This document shows, in pieces, positions 32,807 through 39,939 of a stretch of 64,000 nucleotides of DNA. The translations under genes were made by a program, and so were the position numbers. The notes under the pieces were generated by a model. It was not told the DNA's origin. It worked only from the letters and a program-made list of their open reading frames with translations, and did no database searches. Source of the DNA: Acinetobacter guillouiae CIP 63.46. Lineage in GTDB: Bacteria > Pseudomonadota > Gammaproteobacteria > Pseudomonadales > Moraxellaceae. Each line of letters starts with the position of its first letter. Position 1 is the stretch's first letter. The DNA is taken from NCBI RefSeq assembly GCF_000368145.1, contig NZ_KB849283.1, positions 434,001 to 498,000 of the forward strand. The letters run 5' to 3'.

Positions 32807-33943
32807 ATGGCTAATAATTTAAATGGTTTACTACCTACGCTTTACAGTGCTATGGATATCGTATCTCGTGAATTAACAGGGTTTATTCCAGCTGTTACGC
32901 GTGATAGTACAATTGAGCGTGCCGCCGTGGGGGATGACGTAAAAATTCCTGTAACTACAGTTGCCGGCGCACAAGATACTGTGCCTGGTGTAACTGCGCC
33001 TAATGCTGGTGATGGCACAGTTGATAATGTGGTTGCGAAGATTACTAAATCTCGTAATGTGCCGATTCGTTGGAATGGTGAGGAAACTCGCTCACTTCAA
33101 AATGCTGGAACGTATCAAACAATTATGGCTGATCGCTTTGCACAAGCGATGCGGACATTGATTAATGAAGTTGAATATGATTGCTGGCTTGAAGCATATA
33201 AAGGTGCTGGTGGTGCATATGGTGTGGCTGGCTCTACTCCATTTGCTGTAGCAGCTGATATGACCGACTTTTCAGGCATTTTAGGTGTATTAGAGCGCAA
33301 TGGCGCACCACGTAATGACCTACAGTTAGTTTTAGGACATTCGGCAATTGGTAACTTCCGTGGTAAGCAATCACAGCTCTTTAAAGTAAATGAAGCTGGA
33401 AGTGCTGATTTACTGCGAAATGGTATGACTGACCGTGTAATGAATTTTGCTATTCGCCACTCTCATTCAATTGGTATTCACACTAAAGGATCTGGTGCTG
33501 ACTACTTGGTAAATGGTGCACCTGCAATTGGTGATAAAACATTAACTGTTGATGGTGGTACTGGTACTGTTTTAGCTGGTGACATTCTGACTTTTGCTGG
33601 TGACACCAATAAATATGTTTCGGGTGGGCTGCTTGGTGCCAACCTTTCATTAAATGGAGGGCTAATTATTGAACCTGCAGATAATTCGGTTATTACTCTT
33701 GGCTCATCTTACACGCCGAATGTAGCATTCTCTCGCTCTGCAATCGCATTAGCAACACGTGCACCTGCACTACCCGAAGGTGGTGATAGCGCAGATGACC
33801 GCACTACCATTGTTGATCCTTTAACTGGATTGGCTTTTGAAGTATCGGTGTATCGTCAGTACAAACAGGTTGTGTATGAAGTTGCTTTAGCATGGGGTGT
33901 AAAGGCTGTTACTAAGCGTCATATCGGTTTGCTAATTGGGTAA
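32807..33943 (+). CDS. Major coat protein, P22 gp5-like
   Basis: A 378-residue HK97-fold coat protein with P22 features: N-terminal NNLNGLLPTLYSAMDIVSREL, a conserved NVPIRWNGEE strand, and a C-terminal VDPLTGLAFEVSVYRQYKQ. An inserted domain around residues 225-300 (GDKTLTVDGG, GDILTFAGDTN) matches the P22 I-domain position. It assembles the procapsid with the preceding scaffold. Confidence 0.88.
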   Translation: MANNLNGLLPTLYSAMDIVSRELTGFIPAVTRDSTIERAAVGDDVKIPVTTVAGAQDTVPGVTAPNAGDGTVDNVVAKITKSRNVPIRWNGEETRSLQNAGTYQTIMADRFAQAMRTLINEVEYDCWLEAYKGAGGAYGVAGSTPFAVAADMTDFSGILGVLERNGAPRNDLQLVLGHSAIGNFRGKQSQLFKVNEAGSADLLRNGMTDRVMNFAIRHSHSIGIHTKGSGADYLVNGAPAIGDKTLTVDGGTGTVLAGDILTFAGDTNKYVSGGLLGANLSLNGGLIIEPADNSVITLGSSYTPNVAFSRSAIALATRAPALPEGGDSADDRTTIVDPLTGLAFEVSVYRQYKQVVYEVALAWGVKAVTKRHIGLLIG

Positions 33944-33948
33944 TGGTT

Positions 33949-33975
33949 TGGGCGTCTTGCGCCCATTTCTTTTTT
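33949..33975 (+). terminator. Rho-independent terminator
   Basis: A TGGGCG-TCTTG-CGCCCA hairpin followed by a T-rich tract. Confidence 0.7.
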
Positions 33976-33987
33976 AAGGAATAAAAA

Positions 33988-34527
33988 ATGTTAGCAAAAA
34001 CTGTAAAAATTAAAGATGGTGAAGATTTTCGCATCATCAACGAATCGGATTTTCAGCTTGGCCAGCATGAATTGTGTGAGGGTGAAGAACTTTCTATCAA
34101 CCCCTTAACTGTAGATGTTGAGGTTGGAATTACATCAGAACTCCAAGCTGTGATTGATGACGCAAAGGCAGAATGTGAAAAGGTTGTTGTTGAGAATAAA
34201 GATCTAAAACAACAATTGGAATCATTAAAGACTGAGCTTTTGCACGGTCAGCCTACTGATTTGACTGGTTTGGTACCTACTGAGCAATTCGATGCTGTAG
34301 CACTTGATCTAACCCATACAAAAGAGCAACTAGCCACCGTGCAGGGTGAATTTATTGCCTTTAAAAATGATGTTGGTGCAATGAAAGAACGTATCTCTGA
34401 ACTTCAGTTAGTTGATTATTCAAAACTTAAAGTAGATGAACTTAAAGATGTTCTCAAACTGAAAGGAATTGCATTCTCATCTGATGCAAAAAAAGATGAT
34501 TTGCTGGCCCTATTGCCAAAGGAATAA
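33988..34527 (+). CDS. Head-associated protein with C-terminal HeH/SAP-like motif
   Basis: A 179-residue protein: a beta N-terminus, a coiled coil around 50-80 and 110-135, and a C-terminal helix-extension-helix (YSKLKVDELKDVLKLKGI, then KKDDLLALL), as in SAP/HeH modules seen in phage head proteins. It follows the coat gene and may bind DNA at the connector. Role inferred from position. Confidence 0.65.
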   Translation: MLAKTVKIKDGEDFRIINESDFQLGQHELCEGEELSINPLTVDVEVGITSELQAVIDDAKAECEKVVVENKDLKQQLESLKTELLHGQPTDLTGLVPTEQFDAVALDLTHTKEQLATVQGEFIAFKNDVGAMKERISELQLVDYSKLKVDELKDVLKLKGIAFSSDAKKDDLLALLPKE

Positions 34528-34531
34528 CACC

Positions 34532-34906
34532 GTGAGCTTTATTACTATTTCAGAAGCTGAATCTATCCTTGGTGCTGACTTTGTCGATGATAGTGATAAG
34601 GCTCGTCTAGTTTTGCTGGCCAATACATGGATGAAGAATGAAATAGGTTTTGTTCCTAATCCAATAGATCCTTTATTGCAAGATGCAGCATGTGAAATTG
34701 TGAAAGGCATTAAAGCCGGTGTGATTTATTCAGGAGTATCACGGCAAACTACAAGCGAGCGTGTTAAGGCCGATACAGTTGAAGTTGAAGAGTCATTTGT
34801 AGAAGGAAGTCGTGAAATTTCTGAATTTGAACAGATTGCTAAAGCATTTATAAATTCGCTGGATCTAAAACCTAAGGGATTCACATTCAAGGTGTATCGT
34901 GGATGA
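34532..34906 (+). CDS. Head-tail adaptor (often annotated DnaT-like)
   Basis: A 124-residue helical protein, starting at GTG 34532 with AAAGGA upstream (VSFITISEAESILGADF). The order of helices (KARLVLLANTWM, LQDAACEIVKGI) fits the gp6-like/P22 gp4-like adaptors that related phages' annotations often call DnaT-like ssDNA-binding. It is coupled to the next gene by ATGA overlap. Confidence 0.7.
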   Translation: MSFITISEAESILGADFVDDSDKARLVLLANTWMKNEIGFVPNPIDPLLQDAACEIVKGIKAGVIYSGVSRQTTSERVKADTVEVEESFVEGSREISEFEQIAKAFINSLDLKPKGFTFKVYRG

Positions 34907-35274
34907 GAGATAAGATTCAATCTAAAGTGGCTAAGGCCTTTAATACTAAGCTTGCAGATGCCATCACAAATTTCACATGTTCCAAAGAAATCCAGTCAGG
35001 TGAATTCGACTTTGAAACACAAACTTATCCTATCGTGACTGTTGAACAATACTCTGGACGTGGTGTATTTGGCTCATATAAGCGCGATTTGGTAAAGCCT
35101 ATTGATTATCAAGTTGAGGATACAAAAGCTACTGTGCTTCAAAATGAAGTGAATGGAATACCTCAGATTGAAGATGTTTGGGTAACTTCTAAAGGTAGAT
35201 TTGAAGTTTTAAATGTTGGTGAGGATCCGAGTGGAAGTATTTGGGTTTTACAGTTGAGGAAAGTTGCAAATTAA
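34903..35274 (+). CDS. Head-closure / connector protein
   Basis: A 123-residue beta-rich protein, RDKIQSKVAKAFNTKLADA, VEQYSGRGVFGSY. Size and position between adaptor and neck genes fit a head-completion stopper. No motif identified beyond context. Confidence 0.6.
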   Translation: MRDKIQSKVAKAFNTKLADAITNFTCSKEIQSGEFDFETQTYPIVTVEQYSGRGVFGSYKRDLVKPIDYQVEDTKATVLQNEVNGIPQIEDVWVTSKGRFEVLNVGEDPSGSIWVLQLRKVAN

Positions 35275-35321
35275 ATTGGTTGTGATATTTAATATTATCA
35301 AATTACTTAAATATCTTAACA

Positions 35322-35705
35322 ATGAAATTAATTTTTTTCTCTGCTTTACTATCACTTTCTATAAATGTGTATGCACTCGAAGATCCAAGTCGTTACAGAC
35401 AATGTTTTGATTCGGCAGGAAAAAATAAAATCAGATCTTGTCTTGTTGTATATGGTACAAATAAAGATAGTAAGTACACTGAATTAAGCTTTAGAGATAA
35501 AACTTACCATATTAAACAGCCTATAGCGTGTAAAAGTGAAGATTGTGAATATGAGATGGGCGAAGATTTGAACTATCTTACAGAAGCAGAAAAATACTTT
35601 TTAGATAGAAGATTGAAAGTGATAAATAGTAATTCAAATACTAAAATTTGGTCATGCTATAAACAAGTTAGTGGTGAAATTAATGTTTGCTTCAAGGTTA
35701 AATAA
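35322..35705 (+). CDS. Secreted Cys-rich small protein, paralogue of 16050
   Basis: A 127-residue protein with a signal peptide (MKLIFFSALLSLSINVYA) and six mature cysteines. The end IWSCYKQVSGEINVCFKV matches the 16050-16391 protein, as does the YHIKQ-x3-Cys segment. It sits inside the structural operon between head-closure and neck genes, with its own terminator. Exported proteins are not virion parts, so this is probably lysogenic cargo acting on the envelope. Confidence 0.7.
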   Translation: MKLIFFSALLSLSINVYALEDPSRYRQCFDSAGKNKIRSCLVVYGTNKDSKYTELSFRDKTYHIKQPIACKSEDCEYEMGEDLNYLTEAEKYFLDRRLKVINSNSNTKIWSCYKQVSGEINVCFKVK

Positions 35706-35710
35706 TATTT

Positions 35711-35732
35711 AACCCACTTCGGTGGGTTTTTT
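35711..35732 (+). terminator. Rho-independent terminator
   Basis: An AACCCAC-TTCG-GTGGGTT hairpin with T-run. Confidence 0.8.
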
Positions 35733-35746
35733 AATGGGTGGAACTT

Positions 35747-36127
35747 ATGAGTTGGAACGGGCTAAGACCATCACAATTCACACTCCAAGTTTTGCGTGAT
35801 GGCTCAGAATTACAAAGAAAAATCACAGCAGCAATGCTTCAAGGTGTGATCATTAGAAGTCCAGTTGATACAGGGGCTTTCAGAGGCAACAATCGAGTTT
35901 CAATTGGTAGTGTCGATTACACCAAAGACTTTCAGAAAATAGATAAATCAGGTACCACTACCATTGCAGATGGAATGGCCAAAATACTGAGTGTTCAATT
36001 AGGGATGAGAGTCTTCATTAGTAATAATTTGCCTTATTCAATTGCTCTTGAAAATGGGCATTCTGGGCAGGCACCTTTAGGTATTTATTCAATCACATTC
36101 CAGTCAGTTACGAGTAGATATAAATGA
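35747..36127 (+). CDS. Neck protein, HK97 gp10-like
   Basis: A 126-residue protein with the gp10-like signature IIRSPVDTGAFRGNNRVSI and a C-terminal LPYSIALENGHSGQAP. It links the capsid connector to the tail. The ATG at 35747 follows GGGTGG; an upstream GTG at 35738 is less likely. Coupled to the next gene by ATGA overlap. Confidence 0.8.
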   Translation: MSWNGLRPSQFTLQVLRDGSELQRKITAAMLQGVIIRSPVDTGAFRGNNRVSIGSVDYTKDFQKIDKSGTTTIADGMAKILSVQLGMRVFISNNLPYSIALENGHSGQAPLGIYSITFQSVTSRYK

Positions 36128-36534
36128 TGACTTTATCAGAGGCTGAATTGGCGATATACAAGCGTATAGGTCAATTTACTGGTGTGGAAAAAACAAATCT
36201 TCGTATTGAAAATCAGAAAACTCCAGATGGTAAACCATTTGATCCACCATCAAATAAACTTTGGTGCAAAGTTTATATTCAGTATGGAGATAGTTTGATT
36301 GCAGGTATTGGAAATGGACCCTGTATTCGAGATATAGGCACTATTTCAATCCAATGCTTTGCACCAAAGAATTCAGGCACGATTGAAATGACAAATCTAT
36401 GTGTTAAATGGAGAGACTACTTACAATCCTTTGGTGTTTCATTTCTTGAAGTCTATAAAGTCCATGCACCACAAGATATGGATGATGATAATTTTTACGC
36501 TAAGATAGTTAGAGCAGAATTTAGGGTGAATTGA
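36124..36534 (+). CDS. Tail terminator (DUF4128-like)
   Basis: A 136-residue protein, AIYKRIGQFTGVEKTNLRIENQ, LWCKVYIQYGDS, an alpha/beta fold matching DUF4128 tail-completion proteins (lambda gpU role). It is directly before the tail tube module. Confidence 0.75.
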   Translation: MMTLSEAELAIYKRIGQFTGVEKTNLRIENQKTPDGKPFDPPSNKLWCKVYIQYGDSLIAGIGNGPCIRDIGTISIQCFAPKNSGTIEMTNLCVKWRDYLQSFGVSFLEVYKVHAPQDMDDDNFYAKIVRAEFRVN

Positions 36535-36535
36535 G

Positions 36536-36748
36536 ATGGATACAGATTACTTGCGCTTTAAAAATGAGCGCCAAGAGTTAATAAATAATATAAAACTAGC
36601 TTCCGGATCACCACTTGATTTAGAAAGTAAGTCAATCTCAGAATTAATGCGCATCTATTTTGCAACAATTGATAGTCAGTGTTCAAAATGTGGAGGGCAT
36701 ATCACAAAGTTATCATTCACATCTATTTACCCAAATAATAAATCTTGA
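36536..36748 (+). CDS. Small hypothetical protein
   Basis: A 70-residue protein, MDTDYLRFKNERQELINNI, with a CSKCGGH motif near residue 55 that could bind zinc if paired across subunits. It starts 2 bp after the tail-terminator stop. Function unknown. Confidence 0.55.
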   Translation: MDTDYLRFKNERQELINNIKLASGSPLDLESKSISELMRIYFATIDSQCSKCGGHITKLSFTSIYPNNKS

Positions 36749-36807
36749 GTACTTGAAAAATAAATTAATATCAGATTGAAACATAGCCACTAAGTAAATT
36801 ATCACCT

Positions 36808-36830
36808 ACCTCCTTAAGGGAGGTTTTTTT
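36808..36830 (+). terminator. Rho-independent terminator
   Basis: An ACCTCC-TTAAG-GGAGGT hairpin with T7. Confidence 0.8.
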
Positions 36831-36853
36831 ATGCCTAAATTAAGGAGAACTTA

Positions 36854-37768
36854 ATGAGTTCTGGAGCTAAACAATTAACCCGAGTTGGTTTTGAAGCATC
36901 ACCTGGTGTGATTGCAACAACTTGGAATACATTTGCATTTACCACTAATGGTTTAGATGCATCAGCACAAACCACCGAATCGCAAACGATCAAAGATTCA
37001 CGAATTGCAGCCGGTACTTTAGTAACTGGTGTTGAAGTGCAAGGTGATATTGAATCCGAATGGGCTTATGGCATTCAAGATAAAGTCTTAGAGCTAGTTG
37101 CCTTCAATGCTTGGAATAGTAACGTTTTGACCTTTGGCGGTACAACTCGAAAAACGCTTTCGATTATTCGTGGCTTTAGTGATATCGATAACTTCCAAGT
37201 TTTCACTGGTTGCCACATTAACCAGTGGACTTTATCGATTCCTGATATTGGTATCGTAACCTCTAAATTCGCAATTATGGGAATGAAGCGCACAGCTTAT
37301 GAGGTAGCTCCGACTGGTACCGTAACACCGGCAGTGGATGCAGTACCTTTAACTAGTCTATCTACCGGCGACATTCTCATTGATGGTGAAAAGAAACCAG
37401 GAATGTGCATCACTCAGATTGAATTAACCATTGATAATACAATGCAGATTCAGAAGTGCTTAGACTATGAAAATAACATTGCCGCAATCTTAGAAACTAT
37501 TATGAAAGGCAGTGGTAACTTTACAATTGCATGGTCCAAAAACACTGCAGAGCTTTATGAAAAACAATTCTTAAATGAGCCGATCGGCCTTGAATATTCA
37601 TTGAAAGATACTGCAGGTAATAAATACACACTCAAACTACCTAAGGTTCAAGTATCTGCGCCTTTGCCAAGTGGTGGAGCTGGTGATGTATTAACCACCC
37701 AATTCTCGTTCACAGTCGCGGATGTTGCACCGACTCTTACACGTATTCCTGTAGTTGCGGGGCCTTAA
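36854..37768 (+). CDS. Tail tube protein
   Basis: A 304-residue major tail protein. The beta-rich N-terminal 220 residues (RVGFEASPGVIATTWNTF, GTLVTGVEVQGDIESEW) match the phage tail tube family (lambda gpV counterpart). The C-terminus continues with KYTLKLPKVQVSAPLPSG. Position before the G/GT chaperone supports it. Confidence 0.85.
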   Translation: MSSGAKQLTRVGFEASPGVIATTWNTFAFTTNGLDASAQTTESQTIKDSRIAAGTLVTGVEVQGDIESEWAYGIQDKVLELVAFNAWNSNVLTFGGTTRKTLSIIRGFSDIDNFQVFTGCHINQWTLSIPDIGIVTSKFAIMGMKRTAYEVAPTGTVTPAVDAVPLTSLSTGDILIDGEKKPGMCITQIELTIDNTMQIQKCLDYENNIAAILETIMKGSGNFTIAWSKNTAELYEKQFLNEPIGLEYSLKDTAGNKYTLKLPKVQVSAPLPSGGAGDVLTTQFSFTVADVAPTLTRIPVVAGP

Positions 37769-37770
37769 TC

Positions 37771-38256
37771 ATGTTAATTGAAATCGAAGAACAGAAGTCC
37801 ATTGAATACGTTCAAGAATGGTTTGATTTTAAAGATGGCGTGAAATTACTCATTGCAAGTATTGATAAGCCATCATTTCAGCGTTCGCTTGAACTCAATG
37901 GGATTCAGGCCGAGCAAGAGCTTGCAGGCATTAAGGCCGTTACAGATGAGGGTGCAGTTAAAGCCAAATTAGGTTTTAACCGAGCTGTTTCACATTTGTT
38001 GCTTGGTTGGATTGGTTTAATTAGTAAAGATAAAAAGCCGATCGAATACAGCGCGCAAAATGCAGAGCTGATTTGTACAAGCTCAAAGCAATCACTTGAA
38101 ATTATTGTTTTCATCATGGACAAGGCCAAAGTGATCCATGACTCTAAGATTGAAGAGATTGCTGATGAAGTGGGAAAGTCCTCAAGCACTACGAACAAAG
38201 AAACATCAAATGGTGCGAAGAAAAAACAACAGAAGTCTACCAAAAGCTCGGCATAA
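37771..38256 (+). CDS. Tail assembly chaperone G
   Basis: A 161-residue protein immediately after the tail tube gene. The N-terminal domain is acidic and helical; the C-terminal 25 residues are basic and end at TAA after the A-rich frameshift site. It is the short product of a G/GT pair that holds the tape measure during tail assembly, as in lambda. Confidence 0.85.
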   Translation: MLIEIEEQKSIEYVQEWFDFKDGVKLLIASIDKPSFQRSLELNGIQAEQELAGIKAVTDEGAVKAKLGFNRAVSHLLLGWIGLISKDKKPIEYSAQNAELICTSSKQSLEIIVFIMDKAKVIHDSKIEEIADEVGKSSSTTNKETSNGAKKKQQKSTKSSA

Positions 38257-38498
38257 AACCACCTGAGCGATTAGAACCAAGTTTCACGGCAGATCACATC
38301 ATCAAAGCCTTTAATTTAATTTCAAAGGCTCGACGTTTTGTTACCTTTCCTCAGGGCGGTGGGTTCTATGACTCACTCACTCTTGCGGACATTAAAAGCT
38401 ATTTTGATGTGTACGGTTGTGACTTAGATCGAGGGCTTTTTGTTGAATGTATTTTTGCGCTGGATGGGAAGTTTTTGAGTGAAATAAATAAGGGATAA
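37771..38498 (+). CDS. Tail assembly chaperone GT (-1 frameshift product)
   Basis: Six A at 38221-38226 (G-AAA-AAA-C in the zero frame) allow a -1 slip. The new frame then runs TTEVYQKLGIKPPERLEPSF to SEINKG and stops at 38498, adding about 91 residues. The continuation has no start codon of its own and looks like lambda gpT in size. It is translated only as the fusion. Confidence 0.82.
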
Positions 38499-38590
38499 GA
38501 GCTATTAAATCAAAACTTCTAACAAATTTTATTTAGAGATGCACGTATAAGAGAGAACAATATTCGTATGGTTTTCTTGATTCCAAAACA

Positions 38591-38623
38591 AAACCCCGAG
38601 AGTTGGCGCTTTCGGGGTTTTTT
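38591..38623 (+). terminator. Rho-independent terminator
   Basis: A 9-bp stem, AAACCCCGA with TCGGGGTTT, then T-run; between the tail chaperone and small cargo genes. Confidence 0.8.
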
Positions 38624-38663
38624 ACATCCGCTTAACCGCAAAGAAAAGAGGAGATATATCTAT

Positions 38664-38783
38664 ATGGAAGATTTTATCAAACTAATTAACTGGTGTCTAA
38701 TGGAGATAAATAAGATGAAATCATGGCGTTTTATAGCAATCCTAATAACAGTGATTGTATGTGTATACATCTGGAAGAATTAA
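38664..38783 (+). CDS. Tiny membrane protein
   Basis: A 39-residue frame, MEDFIKLINWCLMEINKMK, with one C-terminal membrane helix (WRFIAILITVIVCVYIWKN). GAGGAGA precedes the ATG. A longer frame from 38568 would read through the terminator and is rejected. It is adjacent to another one-span small protein starting at the next base. Confidence 0.55.
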   Translation: MEDFIKLINWCLMEINKMKSWRFIAILITVIVCVYIWKN

Positions 38784-38942
38784 ATGTGCATGAATGTTCA
38801 AATCACTGGTGAAATGAGTCAAGAAGCTGCGGATAAAGTAAAAACCATCAATTCTATTGCAAATTTGATACTTAAATTAGGAATAGCTAGTTCAGCTCTA
38901 ATAGTCTCATTTGCATATTTTTACTCTCAAGTTCTGAAATAA
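38784..38942 (+). CDS. Small single-span membrane protein
   Basis: A 52-residue frame, MCMNVQITGEMSQEAADKV, a polar N-terminus followed by a membrane helix (LGIASSALIVSFAYFYS). It begins directly after the upstream stop; the second Met at 38790 could be used. Paired with the 38664 gene it may be a two-component membrane cargo. Unknown. Confidence 0.5.
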   Translation: MCMNVQITGEMSQEAADKVKTINSIANLILKLGIASSALIVSFAYFYSQVLK

Positions 38943-39041
38943 ACCGATCTACAAATGATCGATAAGTAACTTTATCGGATTTCTTTCCCCTCGAATATTT
39001 TTTGTTCTATATTTTAGCTTCACAATTATAAGGAATTTAAC

Positions 39042-39845
39042 GTGAAAAAATTAACAATGGCTATACTAACGGGATTGATGAGCACAAGTGGATGGAGTGT
39101 TTGCACATATAGTTTAGATGCAACAAACTCACAAATTTCAAGTTTTGGAGCAGTTCCTTTTTCTAATAAATCAGCACAATCTGTCTCTGAGAATGTGACA
39201 AGTGCTAATAAAATGTATATGGCTGCTTCGACTGGAGGAATTAGTGGTTTTCTTGAAAATGGAGGAACTGGCGATAAAAATTTACCGAGTACTGGAGTTG
39301 TAGCGTTTGAAGTTGAAGTACCTAAGTTTTTACTAAATAAGCCAACTAATGGAGAGGTAGAAACTGATATCTTATTATTTAGCAAAGATACAGTAAACCA
39401 AGGTGTATTCTCAGGAATGATCTATCTACATAGTGGATATAATAATGTTTCTGCTTATCCCGAAAATGCTAGGGTGGGTGGGATGTTATCTGGTGGGGCA
39501 TACACAATGAACAATGGTCAAATGACTATTAGTAACACAAGTGTAACCATTCCAAATACTGCAGTATCACTACCCCTAAACTCAAATTATAGAATTGGTG
39601 TCTACCTCAACCAAAGCTCTAAACAGATTGGACTTATTGTTAATGGAGTTAATAAAGGGTATTTGTTTAATTATGAGAAAAGCTTATTAAATTTAGGAAT
39701 TATATTAGGGCTGACTACGTCAAGACTCACTACATCCGATAATGTCTTAAATCAAGAAATTAAATTGTCATTGATTACTGATAAGAATCAACTTCAGTTC
39801 TCTTACCCATCAGGCACCAAAGACATCTGTGGCAACACCATCTAA
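39042..39845 (+). CDS. Secreted DUF4882-like protein
   Basis: A 267-residue protein with signal peptide MKKLTMAILTGLMSTSGWS and a beta-rich, jelly-roll-like mature domain (VVAFEVEVPKFLLNKP, YRIGVYLNQSSKQIGLIVNG). It resembles the Acinetobacter DUF4882 family. It lies between the tail chaperone and tape measure genes but is exported, so it is likely lysogenic cargo and not a tail protein. Two terminators follow. Confidence 0.7.
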   Translation: MKKLTMAILTGLMSTSGWSVCTYSLDATNSQISSFGAVPFSNKSAQSVSENVTSANKMYMAASTGGISGFLENGGTGDKNLPSTGVVAFEVEVPKFLLNKPTNGEVETDILLFSKDTVNQGVFSGMIYLHSGYNNVSAYPENARVGGMLSGGAYTMNNGQMTISNTSVTIPNTAVSLPLNSNYRIGVYLNQSSKQIGLIVNGVNKGYLFNYEKSLLNLGIILGLTTSRLTTSDNVLNQEIKLSLITDKNQLQFSYPSGTKDICGNTI

Positions 39846-39861
39846 AAGCTGAAATTTATTT

Positions 39862-39884
39862 AACCTCCTTCGGGAGGTTTTTTT
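39862..39884 (+). terminator. Rho-independent terminator
   Basis: An AACCTCC-TTCG-GGAGGTT hairpin with T-run; first of two in tandem. Confidence 0.8.
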
Positions 39885-39892
39885 ATACCTGT

Positions 39893-39920
39893 AGCCCGCC
39901 TTTCCTGCGGGCTTTTTTTC
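39893..39920 (+). terminator. Rho-independent terminator
   Basis: A 7-bp stem, AGCCCGC with GCGGGCT, then T7; second of a tandem pair before the tape measure gene. Confidence 0.8.
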
Positions 39921-39939
39921 ATCCGTAGGAAAGTAAAAA

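Noticed and set aside
38568-38663. Upstream extension of the small membrane protein gene
   Set aside because: It would translate through a strong terminator hairpin, and a good ribosome site lies just before the ATG at 38664.
39026-39385. A 119-codon minus-strand frame opposite the secreted DUF4882-like gene
   Set aside because: The plus-strand gene has a signal peptide, ribosome context and normal composition; the minus frame is its mirror.
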